NCBI GenBank assembly: GCA_903927615.1
Contig: CAIYNU010000073.1
Span: 1-53,533 of the forward strand
DNA from: an uncultured Rhodospirillales bacterium
GTDB taxonomy: Bacteria; Pseudomonadota; Alphaproteobacteria; Azospirillales; Azospirillaceae
Reading direction: 5' to 3'
Length of the DNA: 53,533 bases
The notes beneath the pieces were generated by a model that saw only the letters and a list, made by a program, of their open reading frames with translations, was not told the origin of the DNA and made no database searches. Shown piece after piece: positions 1 through 8,500 of the stretch (positions are counted from its first letter, which is position 1; each line of letters starts with the position of its first letter). A program made the translations under genes and the position numbers.

Positions 1-49
1 CCCGGTCGCGAACATCCTGGAGGTCGAGGGTCAGAGGGACGAGGGCCAT
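1..49 (-). CDS. 5' end of a second CHAT-STAND gene copy (partial, runs off the left edge)
   Basis: The complement reads an ATG at 47-49 followed by 15 more codons that run out of the window. The encoded residues (MALVPLTLDLQDVRDR) are identical to the start of the 1218-residue CHAT protein encoded at 5565-9221. The identity continues through the 5' flank to base 215, so the two copies share start codon, leader and probably promoter. Only 16 codons are visible, so it cannot be said whether this copy is full length, truncated or diverged further in. The window may begin here because a contig ended in this repeat; that is inference. Confidence 0.7.
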   Translation of the reverse strand, partial: MALVPLTLDLQDVRDR

Positions 50-215
50 GGCGCAGCACCGGCATAACGGGACGGGTCGCCGATGCTACCACACGATTTC
101 CGGTTTGCAGACGTCTGGATTACGCCGAAAAGCGAACCACCCCGTCGTCATACCCGAATATGCGGACCAAAAACGGGTTCCAAGGGGTCACCCCTTGGTC
201 GCCGAAGGCTGACTT
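1..215. repeat. Direct repeat, copy A (pairs with 9173-9387)
   Basis: Bases 1-215 match 9173-9387 at a constant offset of 9172 with a single visible mismatch (base 139 is a, base 9311 is g). The match breaks at 216. It covers the first codons and 5' flank of the CHAT gene and ends inside the 3' end of the DUF2064 gene. It contains a perfect hairpin at 180-198 (arms CCAAGGGG and CCCCTTGG, loop TCA). The left boundary lies outside the window, so the repeat could include the whole CHAT gene. Confidence 0.95.
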
Positions 216-799
216 GGGTGCGCTGATGGCCCCTCCACGGTATCCAGGTCATCAAGCCAATCCACCAACACCCCGGCGCAGCGGGGGCCCAGGCTGGCCC
301 GGCTGTCGGCCAGGGCGTGGGGCGTCGACCAGCGCACCTGGCCGAGGGCGCCCCGGGGCCAGGCGCCCAGCCGTCGCCAGCCGATCAGCCAGTAGCCGCC
401 GTCCCGGGCCGGGCCGAAGACGAAGCGCGCCCGCCCCAGGGCCCGGAACGCCCGGGCCACCGCGGCGGCCGAGATGTCGGGAATGTCGGTGCCGACCAGC
501 ACCGCCCGGGGGCCGGCGCAGGCGCGCAGGCAATGGCCCATGCGCCGGCCAAGATCGCCGGGGCCTTGGGACAGCCGGGGCAGCGCGTGGGGCCACTCGC
601 GCCAGCGGCCGCGTTCGGGGGTGACGGCCAGCACGGTCCGCCACCGCCGGTCCGGGGCGAGCCGGCGCAGGGTGCGGCGGACCAGGCGGCGGTGCAGGGT
701 GCGGGCCGCCACCGCGCCGATCTGCCGGGCGATCCGTGTCTTCACCGTCCCCAGCACCGGCAGGCGGGTGAAGATGATGACGGTATTGCGGCGCCGCAT
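188..799 (-). CDS. DUF2064 / TIGR04282-type glycosyltransferase-like protein
   Basis: A 203-residue protein of the GT-A-like family often named rSAM/selenodomain-associated transferase 1. Family landmarks are visible: an N-terminal strand and KTR loop (residues 7-22), GTDIP at 103-107 as the acidic nucleotide-binding motif, and DGGYWLIG at 133-140. The substrate is not known. It starts 9 bases after the hisS stop and is probably cotranscribed with it. Oddly, its last eight or so codons and stop lie inside the direct repeat (1-215), the stop sitting in the loop of the hairpin at 180-198, so the native C-terminus may have been replaced when the repeat arrived. Confidence 0.8.
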   Translation of the reverse strand: MRRRNTVIIFTRLPVLGTVKTRIARQIGAVAARTLHRRLVRRTLRRLAPDRRWRTVLAVTPERGRWREWPHALPRLSQGPGDLGRRMGHCLRACAGPRAVLVGTDIPDISAAAVARAFRALGRARFVFGPARDGGYWLIGWRRLGAWPRGALGQVRWSTPHALADSRASLGPRCAGVLVDWLDDLDTVEGPSAHPSQPSATKG

Positions 800-808
800 C
801 CGGCCCTG

Positions 809-2164
809 TCAGTCGAAAAAGGCGCGGACGGCCGCGACCATCTCGGCCCGGGGCACCTCGCGTTGGATGCCCGAGGCCAGATGCTTCAGCGTCACCGCGC
901 CCCGGGCGTGTTCGTCGGTGCCCATCAGCACCACCACCGGAATGCCGGCGCGGTCGGCATATTTCAACTGCCGGCCGATCTTCGCCGCCTCGAGCTGGAC
1001 CTCGGTGTTGATCCCCGCCGACCGCAACACCGTGGCGATCTGGAAGTAGGCTTCCAGCAAGGCCGGGTCCATCTGGGTGACGAGGACCTGGCAGGTTCCG
1101 GCCCCGGCCGCGTCCATCAGCCCGGCCTCCTGCAACTGGGCAAACAGGCGGGTGGCGCCGATGGAAATGCCGACCCCGGGCAGGCGTGACTTGGTGTAAT
1201 GGCTGGCCAGATTGTCGTACCGCCCGCCCGAGCAGACGCTGCCCAGGCCGGGGCACGCGTCCAGGAAGGTTTCGTAGACGGTGCCGGTATAGTAATCGAG
1301 GCCCCGGGCGATGGTGAGGTTGAGCCCGAACCGGGCCTCCGGAACCCCGAAGGCGCGCAGTCCCCGGACCACCGTGTCCAGTTCGGTCAGCCCGGCCGCG
1401 ATCTCCGGGTGCCGGTCGGCCAGGGTCCGTAGCCTGGCCAGCACCGCATCGGTGTCGCCCGCCTGCCCGAGTTGGTCGAGCAGGCGCTCGGCGGCGTCCC
1501 GCTCGAGTCCGGCTTCGCCTTCGCACAGGCTGGTGGCCACGGCGTCGCGGCCCACCTTGTCGAGCTTGTCCAACTCGCGCAGCACCAGGGCCTGACGGTC
1601 GGGGGCGGCCACGCCGGCGGCGGTCAGCAGGCCCAGCAACAGCTTGCGGTTGTTCAGGTTGATGGTGAAATCGCCGACCTTCAGGTCGTTGAAGACGTGG
1701 GCGATCACCGCCGGCATTTCGGCGTCGTAATGCAAAGGCAGGCTGTCTTTGCCGATGACGTCAATGTCGCACTGGTAGAACTCCCGGAACCGGCCCTTTT
1801 GCGCCCGCTCGCCCCGATAGACCCGCTGCATCTGGTAGCGTCGGAAGGGAAAAGCCAGGTCCCGCTCGTGTTCCGCGACATAGCGGGCCAGCGGCACGGT
1901 CAGGTCGAAGCGCAAGGCCAGTTCCGGCTTGCGGTTCTGCTGGAGCGCGCCGGTGGACTGGACGAAGTAGACCTGCTTTTCGGTTTCGCCGCCGCTTTTG
2001 GTCAGCAGGACATCCACGGACTCGAACACCGGCGTTTCCACCGGGACGAAGCCGAACCGCTCGTAACCGCGGCGGATGGTGTCGAGCATGGTCTGAAAGG
2101 CGATTTGTTGCCGCGGCAGCAACTCCATCACCCCCGGCGGCGTCTTCGGCGTAATCAGTGCCAT
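809..2164 (-). CDS. hisS: Histidyl-tRNA synthetase
   Basis: Charges tRNA-His with histidine in the cytoplasm; a class II synthetase. The 451-residue length fits the family. Visible motifs: LRFDLTVP at 84-91, class II motif 2 from [14 protein letters not shown] through [13 protein letters not shown] (about 107-138), the histidine-specific RGLDYYTG at 287-294 and SGGRYDNL at 312-319, followed by the C-terminal anticodon-binding domain. The ATG at 2162-2164 sits directly before the conserved N-terminal segment. It lies between the FAD oxidase gene, from which a hairpin separates it, and the DUF2064 gene downstream. It is expected to be essential, which matters because it lies between two direct repeats. 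Confidence 0.97.
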   Translation of the reverse strand: MALITPKTPPGVMELLPRQQIAFQTMLDTIRRGYERFGFVPVETPVFESVDVLLTKSGGETEKQVYFVQSTGALQQNRKPELALRFDLTVPLARYVAEHERDLAFPFRRYQMQRVYRGERAQKGRFREFYQCDIDVIGKDSLPLHYDAEMPAVIAHVFNDLKVGDFTINLNNRKLLLGLLTAAGVAAPDRQALVLRELDKLDKVGRDAVATSLCEGEAGLERDAAERLLDQLGQAGDTDAVLARLRTLADRHPEIAAGLTELDTVVRGLRAFGVPEARFGLNLTIARGLDYYTGTVYETFLDACPGLGSVCSGGRYDNLASHYTKSRLPGVGISIGATRLFAQLQEAGLMDAAGAGTCQVLVTQMDPALLEAYFQIATVLRSAGINTEVQLEAAKIGRQLKYADRAGIPVVVLMGTDEHARGAVTLKHLASGIQREVPRAEMVAAVRAFFD

Positions 2165-2206
2165 GGTTCAAGGCATCCAAAGAAAGTAAGGAAAACATCG
2201 GGGGTT

Positions 2207-2228
2207 CAAAGGGCCGACCGGCCCTTTG
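2207..2228. terminator. Hairpin between the FAD oxidase gene and hisS
   Basis: A perfect inverted repeat, CAAAGGGCC / GGCCCTTTG with a four-base loop, lies in the 100-base gap between two leftward genes. There is no clear T-run on the leftward side, so it may be a weak terminator or an mRNA processing hairpin. Confidence 0.5.
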
Positions 2229-2264
2229 CGGGTGTGGGCGGAGCTTACAAAGCCGGTGTGCCGG

Positions 2265-3677
2265 TTAAGGCAACACCTTCCCGGGATTCATGAGGCCCTG
2301 GGGGTCCAGGGCCGTCTTCACCGCCCGCATCAGGTCCAGTTCCACCGGGCTTTTGACCCGGGCCAGTTCCTGCCGTTTGATCCGGCCGATCCCGTGTTCG
2401 GCGCTGATCGAGCCGTCCAGGCGGCAGACGATGTCATTGACCAGGGTCTGGATGTCGTCCCAGCGGGCCATGAAGCCGGCGGTGTCGGCGCCTTCGGGCT
2501 GGTTGAGGTTGAAGTGGATGTTGCCGTCGCCGACATGGCCGAACGGCACCGGGCGGATGCCGGGGATACAGGCCTCGACGGCGCGGGTGGCTTCGGCGAT
2601 GAAATCGGCGACCCGCGACACCGGCACCGAGACGTCGTTCTTCAGCGAGCCGCCCTCGTATTTCTGGGCTTCCACCAGGGCTTCCCGGATCAGCCAGAAG
2701 GCCTGACGCTGCCGGGTGTTTTCGGCGATGGCGGCATCGAGCACCAACCCGCTTTCGAGGCCGCGGGCCAGTCCGGCCTCGAACAGGGCGCGCAACGTGC
2801 CCTCGCCGGTTCCGGCGCTGGCTTCCACCAGCACGTACCAGGCGTGCGGGTCGACCAGGGGATCGGTGACGCCGGCCACATGGCGGTGGGCGAACTCCAG
2901 CCCCCGGCGCGGAATCAGCTCGAAGGCGGTCAGCGCGTCGCCGGTGGCCTCGCGCAGCTCGGCCAGCAGCGCGATGGCGGCGGCGGGATCGGGCACCGCG
3001 ACGAAGGCGGTTTCGATCTGCCGGGGCCGCGGGACCAGCTTCAGGACGGCGGCGGTGATGATGCCCAGGGTTCCCTCGGCCCCGATGAACAAATGCTTGA
3101 GGTCGTAGCCGGTGTTGTTCTTGCGCAACCGGCGCAGACCATCCCAGATGCGGCCGTCGGGCAGCACCACCTCGATCCCCAGCACCAGCTCCCGGGTGTT
3201 GCCGTACCGCAGGGTCATGGTGCCGCCGGCATTGGTGGCCAGGCAGCCGCCGATCTGGCAGGAGCCCTCGGCGCCGTAGCTCAGGGGCAACAGGCGGTCG
3301 GCGTCCAGAGCCGCCTGTTGGACGGTCTGAAGGATGCAGCCGGCCTCGACGGTGATGGTGTGGTTGAGCGCGTCCAGCTCGCGGATGCGGTTCAGCCGGC
3401 CCAGATTGAGCACGATTTCGTCGCCGGTCTCGAACGGGATCGAGCCGCCGACCAGGCCGGTATTGCCGCCCTGGGGCACGATCGGCTGACCGGCCTCGGC
3501 GCACAGCCGGACCACGCCCGCCACTTCGGCGGTGGTGGCCGGGCGGACCACCGCCCGGCAGCGGCCGACGAAGCGGCCCCGGGCCTCGGTGAGATAGGGG
3601 GCGGCCTCTTCGGGGGTGTCGATGAAGCCCCGGGGGCCGACGATGGTCTTGAGGTGGTCGAGAAATTCCGGCAGCAT
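2265..3677 (-). CDS. FAD-linked oxidase (GlcD / D-2-hydroxyacid dehydrogenase type)
   Basis: A 470-residue flavoprotein of the type 4 FAD oxidase family, which oxidises D-2-hydroxy acids such as D-lactate, glycolate or D-2-hydroxyglutarate. The FAD-binding segment PQGGNTGLVGGS lies at 68-79. A second FAD-contact stretch (CLATNAGG) follows, and the C-terminal domain carries FGHVGDGNIHFN and EHGIGRIKR near the substrate site. The overall pattern is closest to D-2-hydroxyglutarate dehydrogenase-like proteins, but the substrate cannot be fixed from sequence. It lies 28 bases after the sua5-type gene and is probably in one transcript with it. No signal peptide is seen. Confidence 0.85.
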   Translation of the reverse strand: MLPEFLDHLKTIVGPRGFIDTPEEAAPYLTEARGRFVGRCRAVVRPATTAEVAGVVRLCAEAGQPIVPQGGNTGLVGGSIPFETGDEIVLNLGRLNRIRELDALNHTITVEAGCILQTVQQAALDADRLLPLSYGAEGSCQIGGCLATNAGGTMTLRYGNTRELVLGIEVVLPDGRIWDGLRRLRKNNTGYDLKHLFIGAEGTLGIITAAVLKLVPRPRQIETAFVAVPDPAAAIALLAELREATGDALTAFELIPRRGLEFAHRHVAGVTDPLVDPHAWYVLVEASAGTGEGTLRALFEAGLARGLESGLVLDAAIAENTRQRQAFWLIREALVEAQKYEGGSLKNDVSVPVSRVADFIAEATRAVEACIPGIRPVPFGHVGDGNIHFNLNQPEGADTAGFMARWDDIQTLVNDIVCRLDGSISAEHGIGRIKRQELARVKSPVELDLMRAVKTALDPQGLMNPGKVLP

Positions 3678-3705
3678 CGGTAACCCTGGGTTGAGAACGG
3701 TGCGA

Positions 3706-4716
3706 TCAGGACGGGCGGACGGCGCCCCGGGGCGCGGCGGCGCGGCGCAGGCGGTCGTTGATGGCGAAGCCGATGCTGCGCTCGGGGATCGGCATCACCG
3801 CGATGGCGGTATAGGCCGGATCATCCAGGCGATGGATCATGGCATAAAGATTGGCCGCGGCCTCGTGCAGGTCGCCCTCGGGGCTGAGATTGAGCCGGGT
3901 CGCGCCGCCCCGAATGTAGCGGTCGGGGCCGAAGGCCAGCAAGGCCTCGGTGGGGCCGACGGTGACGGCGTTGAGCCGGACCGGCAGCCGGGGCGCGTAG
4001 TGGCTGGCCAGTTGCCCCGGCGCGTTGGGCGCCGTCGGGTCGGCGGCCGGGGCGGCGGCGTCGCCGTCTTCGGGGGCGGCGATGGGGCCGATCAGGCCTT
4101 CGATTTCCCGACGGCCGACCCGGCCCGGGCGCAGCAGGCGCGGCGGGTCGGTGGTCATGTCCAGAATGGTGGATTCCAGGCCGACCTGACAGCGGCCGCC
4201 GGCCAGGATCATGGCCACCCGCTCGCCCAGGTCCTTGGCCACGTGGATCGGGGTGGTCGGGCTGACGCCGCCCGAGCGGTTGGCGCTGGGGGCGGCGATG
4301 GGCCGGTCGAACGCCCGCAGCAGGCCTTGGGCCACCTGATGGCCGGGCACCCGCACCGCAACGGTGTCGAGGCCGGCACTGACCAGGGGCGAGACCGGGG
4401 CGTCGTCCCGGCGCGGCAACACCACCGTGAAGGGCCCGGCCCACAGGCCATGGCCCAGGGTGCGGGCGCGGTCGTCGAACACCGCCACCTGCTCGGCCAT
4501 CTCCAGATCCGCGACATGGACGATCAGCGGGTTGAACTGGGGCCGGCCTTTGGCGGCGAACACCGACTCGACGGCGTCCTGGTTCGCGGCGTCGGCGCCC
4601 AGGCCGTAAACGGTCTCGGTGGGAAACGCCACCAGCTCGCCGGCACGCAGCAACTCGGCGGCGCGGGCGATGGCTGCCGCCGAGGGCGGCAGTATTTCAG
4701 GTCTTGCGATCATCAC
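3706..4716 (-). CDS. sua5: L-threonylcarbamoyladenylate synthase, long Sua5 form
   Basis: Makes threonylcarbamoyl-AMP from threonine, bicarbonate and ATP for the universal t6A tRNA modification. The TsaC/YrdC core shows FPTETVYGLGADA at 31-43, KGRPQFNPLIVHV from 56, a SANRSGG segment and GLESTI. A linker rich in Ala and Pro leads into a C-terminal Sua5 domain that begins near GQLASHYAP. The 336-residue length matches the two-domain Sua5 form rather than short TsaC. It starts the leftward run sua5, FAD oxidase, hisS, DUF2064. The start ATG at 4714-4716 is followed at once by a second Met. Confidence 0.93.
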   Translation of the reverse strand: MMIARPEILPPSAAAIARAAELLRAGELVAFPTETVYGLGADAANQDAVESVFAAKGRPQFNPLIVHVADLEMAEQVAVFDDRARTLGHGLWAGPFTVVLPRRDDAPVSPLVSAGLDTVAVRVPGHQVAQGLLRAFDRPIAAPSANRSGGVSPTTPIHVAKDLGERVAMILAGGRCQVGLESTILDMTTDPPRLLRPGRVGRREIEGLIGPIAAPEDGDAAAPAADPTAPNAPGQLASHYAPRLPVRLNAVTVGPTEALLAFGPDRYIRGGATRLNLSPEGDLHEAAANLYAMIHRLDDPAYTAIAVMPIPERSIGFAINDRLRRAAAPRGAVRPS

Positions 4717-4896
4717 TCTCTTTTACTCCAAGCGGGCCCGGGCTCCAACCATCGTGAATCGTAAGAGCAAGCCGTTCGCCCGCTTGCGTCCCCTGGTAGA
4801 CCCGTACTATTCAGAACCACCGGAGGGTCGATTGACGGCGAGTCGGTTGGCGGCAATGGGGGAGACTCCGAGGGTCGGCAGCGGGGGGCGGCGGGC

Positions 4897-5541
4897 ATGG
4901 GCAAGGTCATCACCATCGCACAACAAAAAGGCGGCGCTGGCAAGACCACGCTGACGGCGCATCTGGCCGTGGCCTGGCGACAGAGCGGACGGAAGGTCGC
5001 GGTGATCGATATTGATCCCCAGGGCAGCCTGACGAGCTGGTTTCAGACCCGGGTTGCGGCGGTGGGGGACGATACCGGGTTGATCCACAGCCGGATCGGC
5101 GGCTGGCGGACCGAGCGGGAGGCCCAGCGGCTGGCGCGCGAGTGCGATCTGGTGGTGATCGACAGTCCGCCCCACGCGGAAACCGAGGCGCGCATCGCGG
5201 TGCGGGTGGCGTCGCTGGTGGTGGTGCCGGTGCAACCCAGTCCCATGGACATCTGGGCGACCCAGCCGACCATCGATCTCGGCAAACAGGAAAAGGTGCG
5301 GTGCCTGCTGGTGCTGAATCGGGTGCCGCCGCGCAGCAAGATGACCGACGAGCTGGTCGGGGTGATCCGGGGGTTGCTGTCGCCGCCGTCGGTGGACCTG
5401 GCCGACACCCGGATCGGCAACCGCATCGCCTATGCGGGGGCGCTGCTGGCCGGCCGCGCCGCCACCGAAATCGACCGGGGCTCGACCGCCGCCACCGAGA
5501 TGACCGCGCTGGCCGAAGAGATTCTGCGCCGCCTGGGATAA
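4897..5541 (+). CDS. ParA-family ATPase without a ParB partner nearby
   Basis: A 214-residue ParA/MinD-type P-loop ATPase. The deviant Walker A is QKGGAGKTT at 10-18, the switch segment is IDIDPQGS at 37-44, and the Walker B-like strand is LVVIDSPP at 85-92. It lacks the N-terminal DNA-binding extension of plasmid ParA, so it belongs to the short chromosomal type, whose members position chromosomes, chemoreceptor arrays or other cargo. No parB, parS cluster or cargo gene is visible. It converges with the CHAT gene (23 bases between stops). Whether it works with that gene cannot be judged from this window. Confidence 0.85.
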   Translation: MGKVITIAQQKGGAGKTTLTAHLAVAWRQSGRKVAVIDIDPQGSLTSWFQTRVAAVGDDTGLIHSRIGGWRTEREAQRLARECDLVVIDSPPHAETEARIAVRVASLVVVPVQPSPMDIWATQPTIDLGKQEKVRCLLVLNRVPPRSKMTDELVGVIRGLLSPPSVDLADTRIGNRIAYAGALLAGRAATEIDRGSTAATEMTALAEEILRRLG

Positions 5542-5564
5542 CCGGGCCGGGCTGGTGGTCCCGG

Positions 5565-8500
5565 TTACGGCGCCCCGGAATACCGGCGCACCAACTCGTC
5601 CAAGTCAAACCGGCCGGCGTTGAGCCGTTCCGCCATCTCCCCGAACCGCACACCCTCGATGGCCTCGACCCGCGCCACCAGCTCGGCAAACGAGGCGGGC
5701 ACCAAGCTTGGCGCCTCGGGGCCGAGGCGGGCGAGGTCTTGGCGGAGGGCGGGAAGCCAGCGCTGGAGCTGCCCCGAGGAGGTGAGGGTGGCCAGGATCA
5801 CCGCCGCGAACCGGTGGGCTAGGGCCTCGGCTGGGGTTCCGGCGCCGTGCATGAGGTAGGTGGCCAGGTTGAAGTGGCTGATGGCGCAGCTCGCGGGATC
5901 GGCGACGCGGTATCCGGGCCGCAAGGCCCGCTCCTCGAACCGGCGAGCCGCGGCCGGATGGCCGAGTTGGTGTTCAAGGTCGGCGAGGGCCGTCAGGCAT
6001 GGGCCCAGGAGTGGGTAATCGTCGGCGGCCTCGAACGCTGCACGGCAGTGCTCCAGGAGCGTTCTGGCCTCGGCAAGGCGCCCAAGGCCGAGCAGGGGGC
6101 CATAATCGTTGAACCGGGCTCGGGTCCGCTCCAGCGCCGGGGCGCCCCGCGCAGCCTGGAATTGCCCGATCTCGGCGTTCAGCGCCAGGGCGGCTTGCCA
6201 GTCTTCGAGGGCCAGCGCCGCGGCATGGCCGGTGTTGAGCATCACTTCCCGGACGTTCCAGGGGTTGACGACTTCCTGCTGCCCGCGCTTCTCCGGCAGT
6301 GCTCTCAATTCAGGCCGCAGGGTTTGGACCGCGTCGAACACCTCCTGGTGACGGCCGAGTCCGGTCAGCAGTTGCAGGCGCCTTCCTTCGTCAGACATCT
6401 GGGTCCAGGGACCGAAGCCGCTGCGGCGGGTGAAGTCCTTCTTTCGCTCGATCAGGGCCAGGGCCGGCTCGGCCCGGCCGGTGTCCCGCCACAGGGTGAT
6501 CAGGTTACCGATCGTGGCGGAGGCGATGCGCCAATTCTCGCACGCTTCGGCCTCGGCGATGATCCCCTGCATCTCCCGTTCGGCCTCGTGGGGGCGACCG
6601 ACGAGCTGGAGAAGTCGGGCGCGGATGCCGCGGTCCGACAGATACCCCGGAGTTCCAACGGTGGCGGTGATGATTCGATCGAACAGCGGCAGTACGGCGG
6701 CCAAGGTGGCGGGGTGCTTGTCCCAGTGGACCACCCGTTCGAGCAGAGCACTGGCGGTCTCCCAGTCCTTTCGCCGCAGCAAATAGGGCGCGGCGGCGAG
6801 CCCGGCGCGGCGGACCCACGCGCCGCCGCCCTGGCCCTCGGTCGCTAGGCCGTGCCGGAACACCGCCCCCCAGAACCCCGCCAGCACCTCATCGACCCGC
6901 TCCCGCCACTCGGCGCCGGCCTCGCTGCGGCCGGCGTCGGCGACGCCGGGGTGCAGGCGGTATCGGGCGGGTTGGCGGTCGCCGGCGGGTTCCACCGCCA
7001 CCAGGCCGGCGGCGATGACCGGGCCGAGGGTGGCTTCCAGGTCGGGCGGGGCCTCGCCGAACACCTCGGGCCACACCGCGGTGACGACCCAATCGTCCCG
7101 GTCGCTCTCCTCCAGGGTGCAGAGCAGGTGGAACAGGGTGCGGCTGGCGGCGGGCAGCAGGGCGGCGACGGCGGTGGTCCAGCGGCGCAGATCGTCGAGG
7201 AAGGTCTGGGGGCTGCGGTCCGAGTTGCCGGTGCGGAAGAAGGCCTCCAGGGCCTGGCCGCCGTCGATCAGGGCGGCTTCGGCCTGCTCGACCTGGGCGC
7301 GCAGGGCGCTCGGGCTGGCGGCCTGGGCTTCGGCCAGATCGATCAGCTTGGGGTGGCCCTGGACCAGCCGGAGGGTGCGGCGGACCAACATCCGGGAGGT
7401 TTGATCGCCGCGGATCAGGCGGCCCAGATGGGGCAGTTGCCGGGCCAGCAGCACCGCTTCCTCCAGGGGCAGGGCGTGAATCGCCTCGCTTGGCACCGAA
7501 TCGGGCAGGCCCAAGGGCCGGATGCGGCTGGTCAGCACCGTGCGCGTCAACCCGCGATGGCCGAGTAAACTCCCAAGCACCAGCCCCCACCGCTCGTCCC
7601 ACCAGCGGCCCTCGGGCGTCAGCAGCGACTCCAGATTGTCCAGGACCAGCAGCAGGGCGTGCTCCGCCAGCATCCCGGTCAACCGGGGCAGGAATTTCTG
7701 CAACGCCTCGGGCCGGTCCACCACATGGACCATGGCGAAACCGTCGAGCCGGTTTTCCAGAGCCTGGGCGAACGAGACCAGGGCGCCGGCGATGTCGGCG
7801 CCTTCGTCCGGGGCCTTCCACCACACGAAGCTCTTGAAGCGCCGGGCCTCGGCAAAGTGGTTGGCCAGTTCCACCGCGCAGGCGGTCTTGCCGCCGCCGG
7901 CCAGGCCGTGGAACAGCACGCCGGTCTGGCCGCTGTCCGGGGCCAGGGCGGCGCTGGCCCGGGTCAGCGCCGCCACCCGGCCGACGAAGTGCCGGGCTTC
8001 GGGCGGAAAGCCGATGGGGGCGCAGAAGTTCCCCTGCGGCGCCACCGGCGGTTTCAAGGACAGGGTCGCCGCCCGTTCGCCGAACAGGGCCGGGGTGACC
8101 GCCGACAGGGCGCCGTGGCCGCGGGTTTGATCCCTCATGGTTTCGGTCAGGGCCCGTTGCAGGGCCCGGGGCAGGGGCTGATCCTTGCTCAGCAGCTTGT
8201 CGTAGAGCCGCCGGGCGAGGTCGATGGCGAACTCGTCCTCCACGGGAAAACGCATGGCCATCACCCCGCAATCCAGGCTGCGCACCAGGGCCTGGGCCAC
8301 CGAACCGGCGGCCTCGGGGACGGCGGCGGCCGGGGTCGGCGTGGCGGCGGCGTCCCGGCGCGGGGTGAAATCGAGGCCCAGCCAGCGCAGGGTTTCCTCG
8401 ACGGTGGCGGCCCCCGAGTGGCAGGCCGACAGGCTGACCAGTTTCAGGCGTGGCCTGGCCAGTTGCAACAGCCTGGCCACCGCGTCGGCGCCGATCAGGT

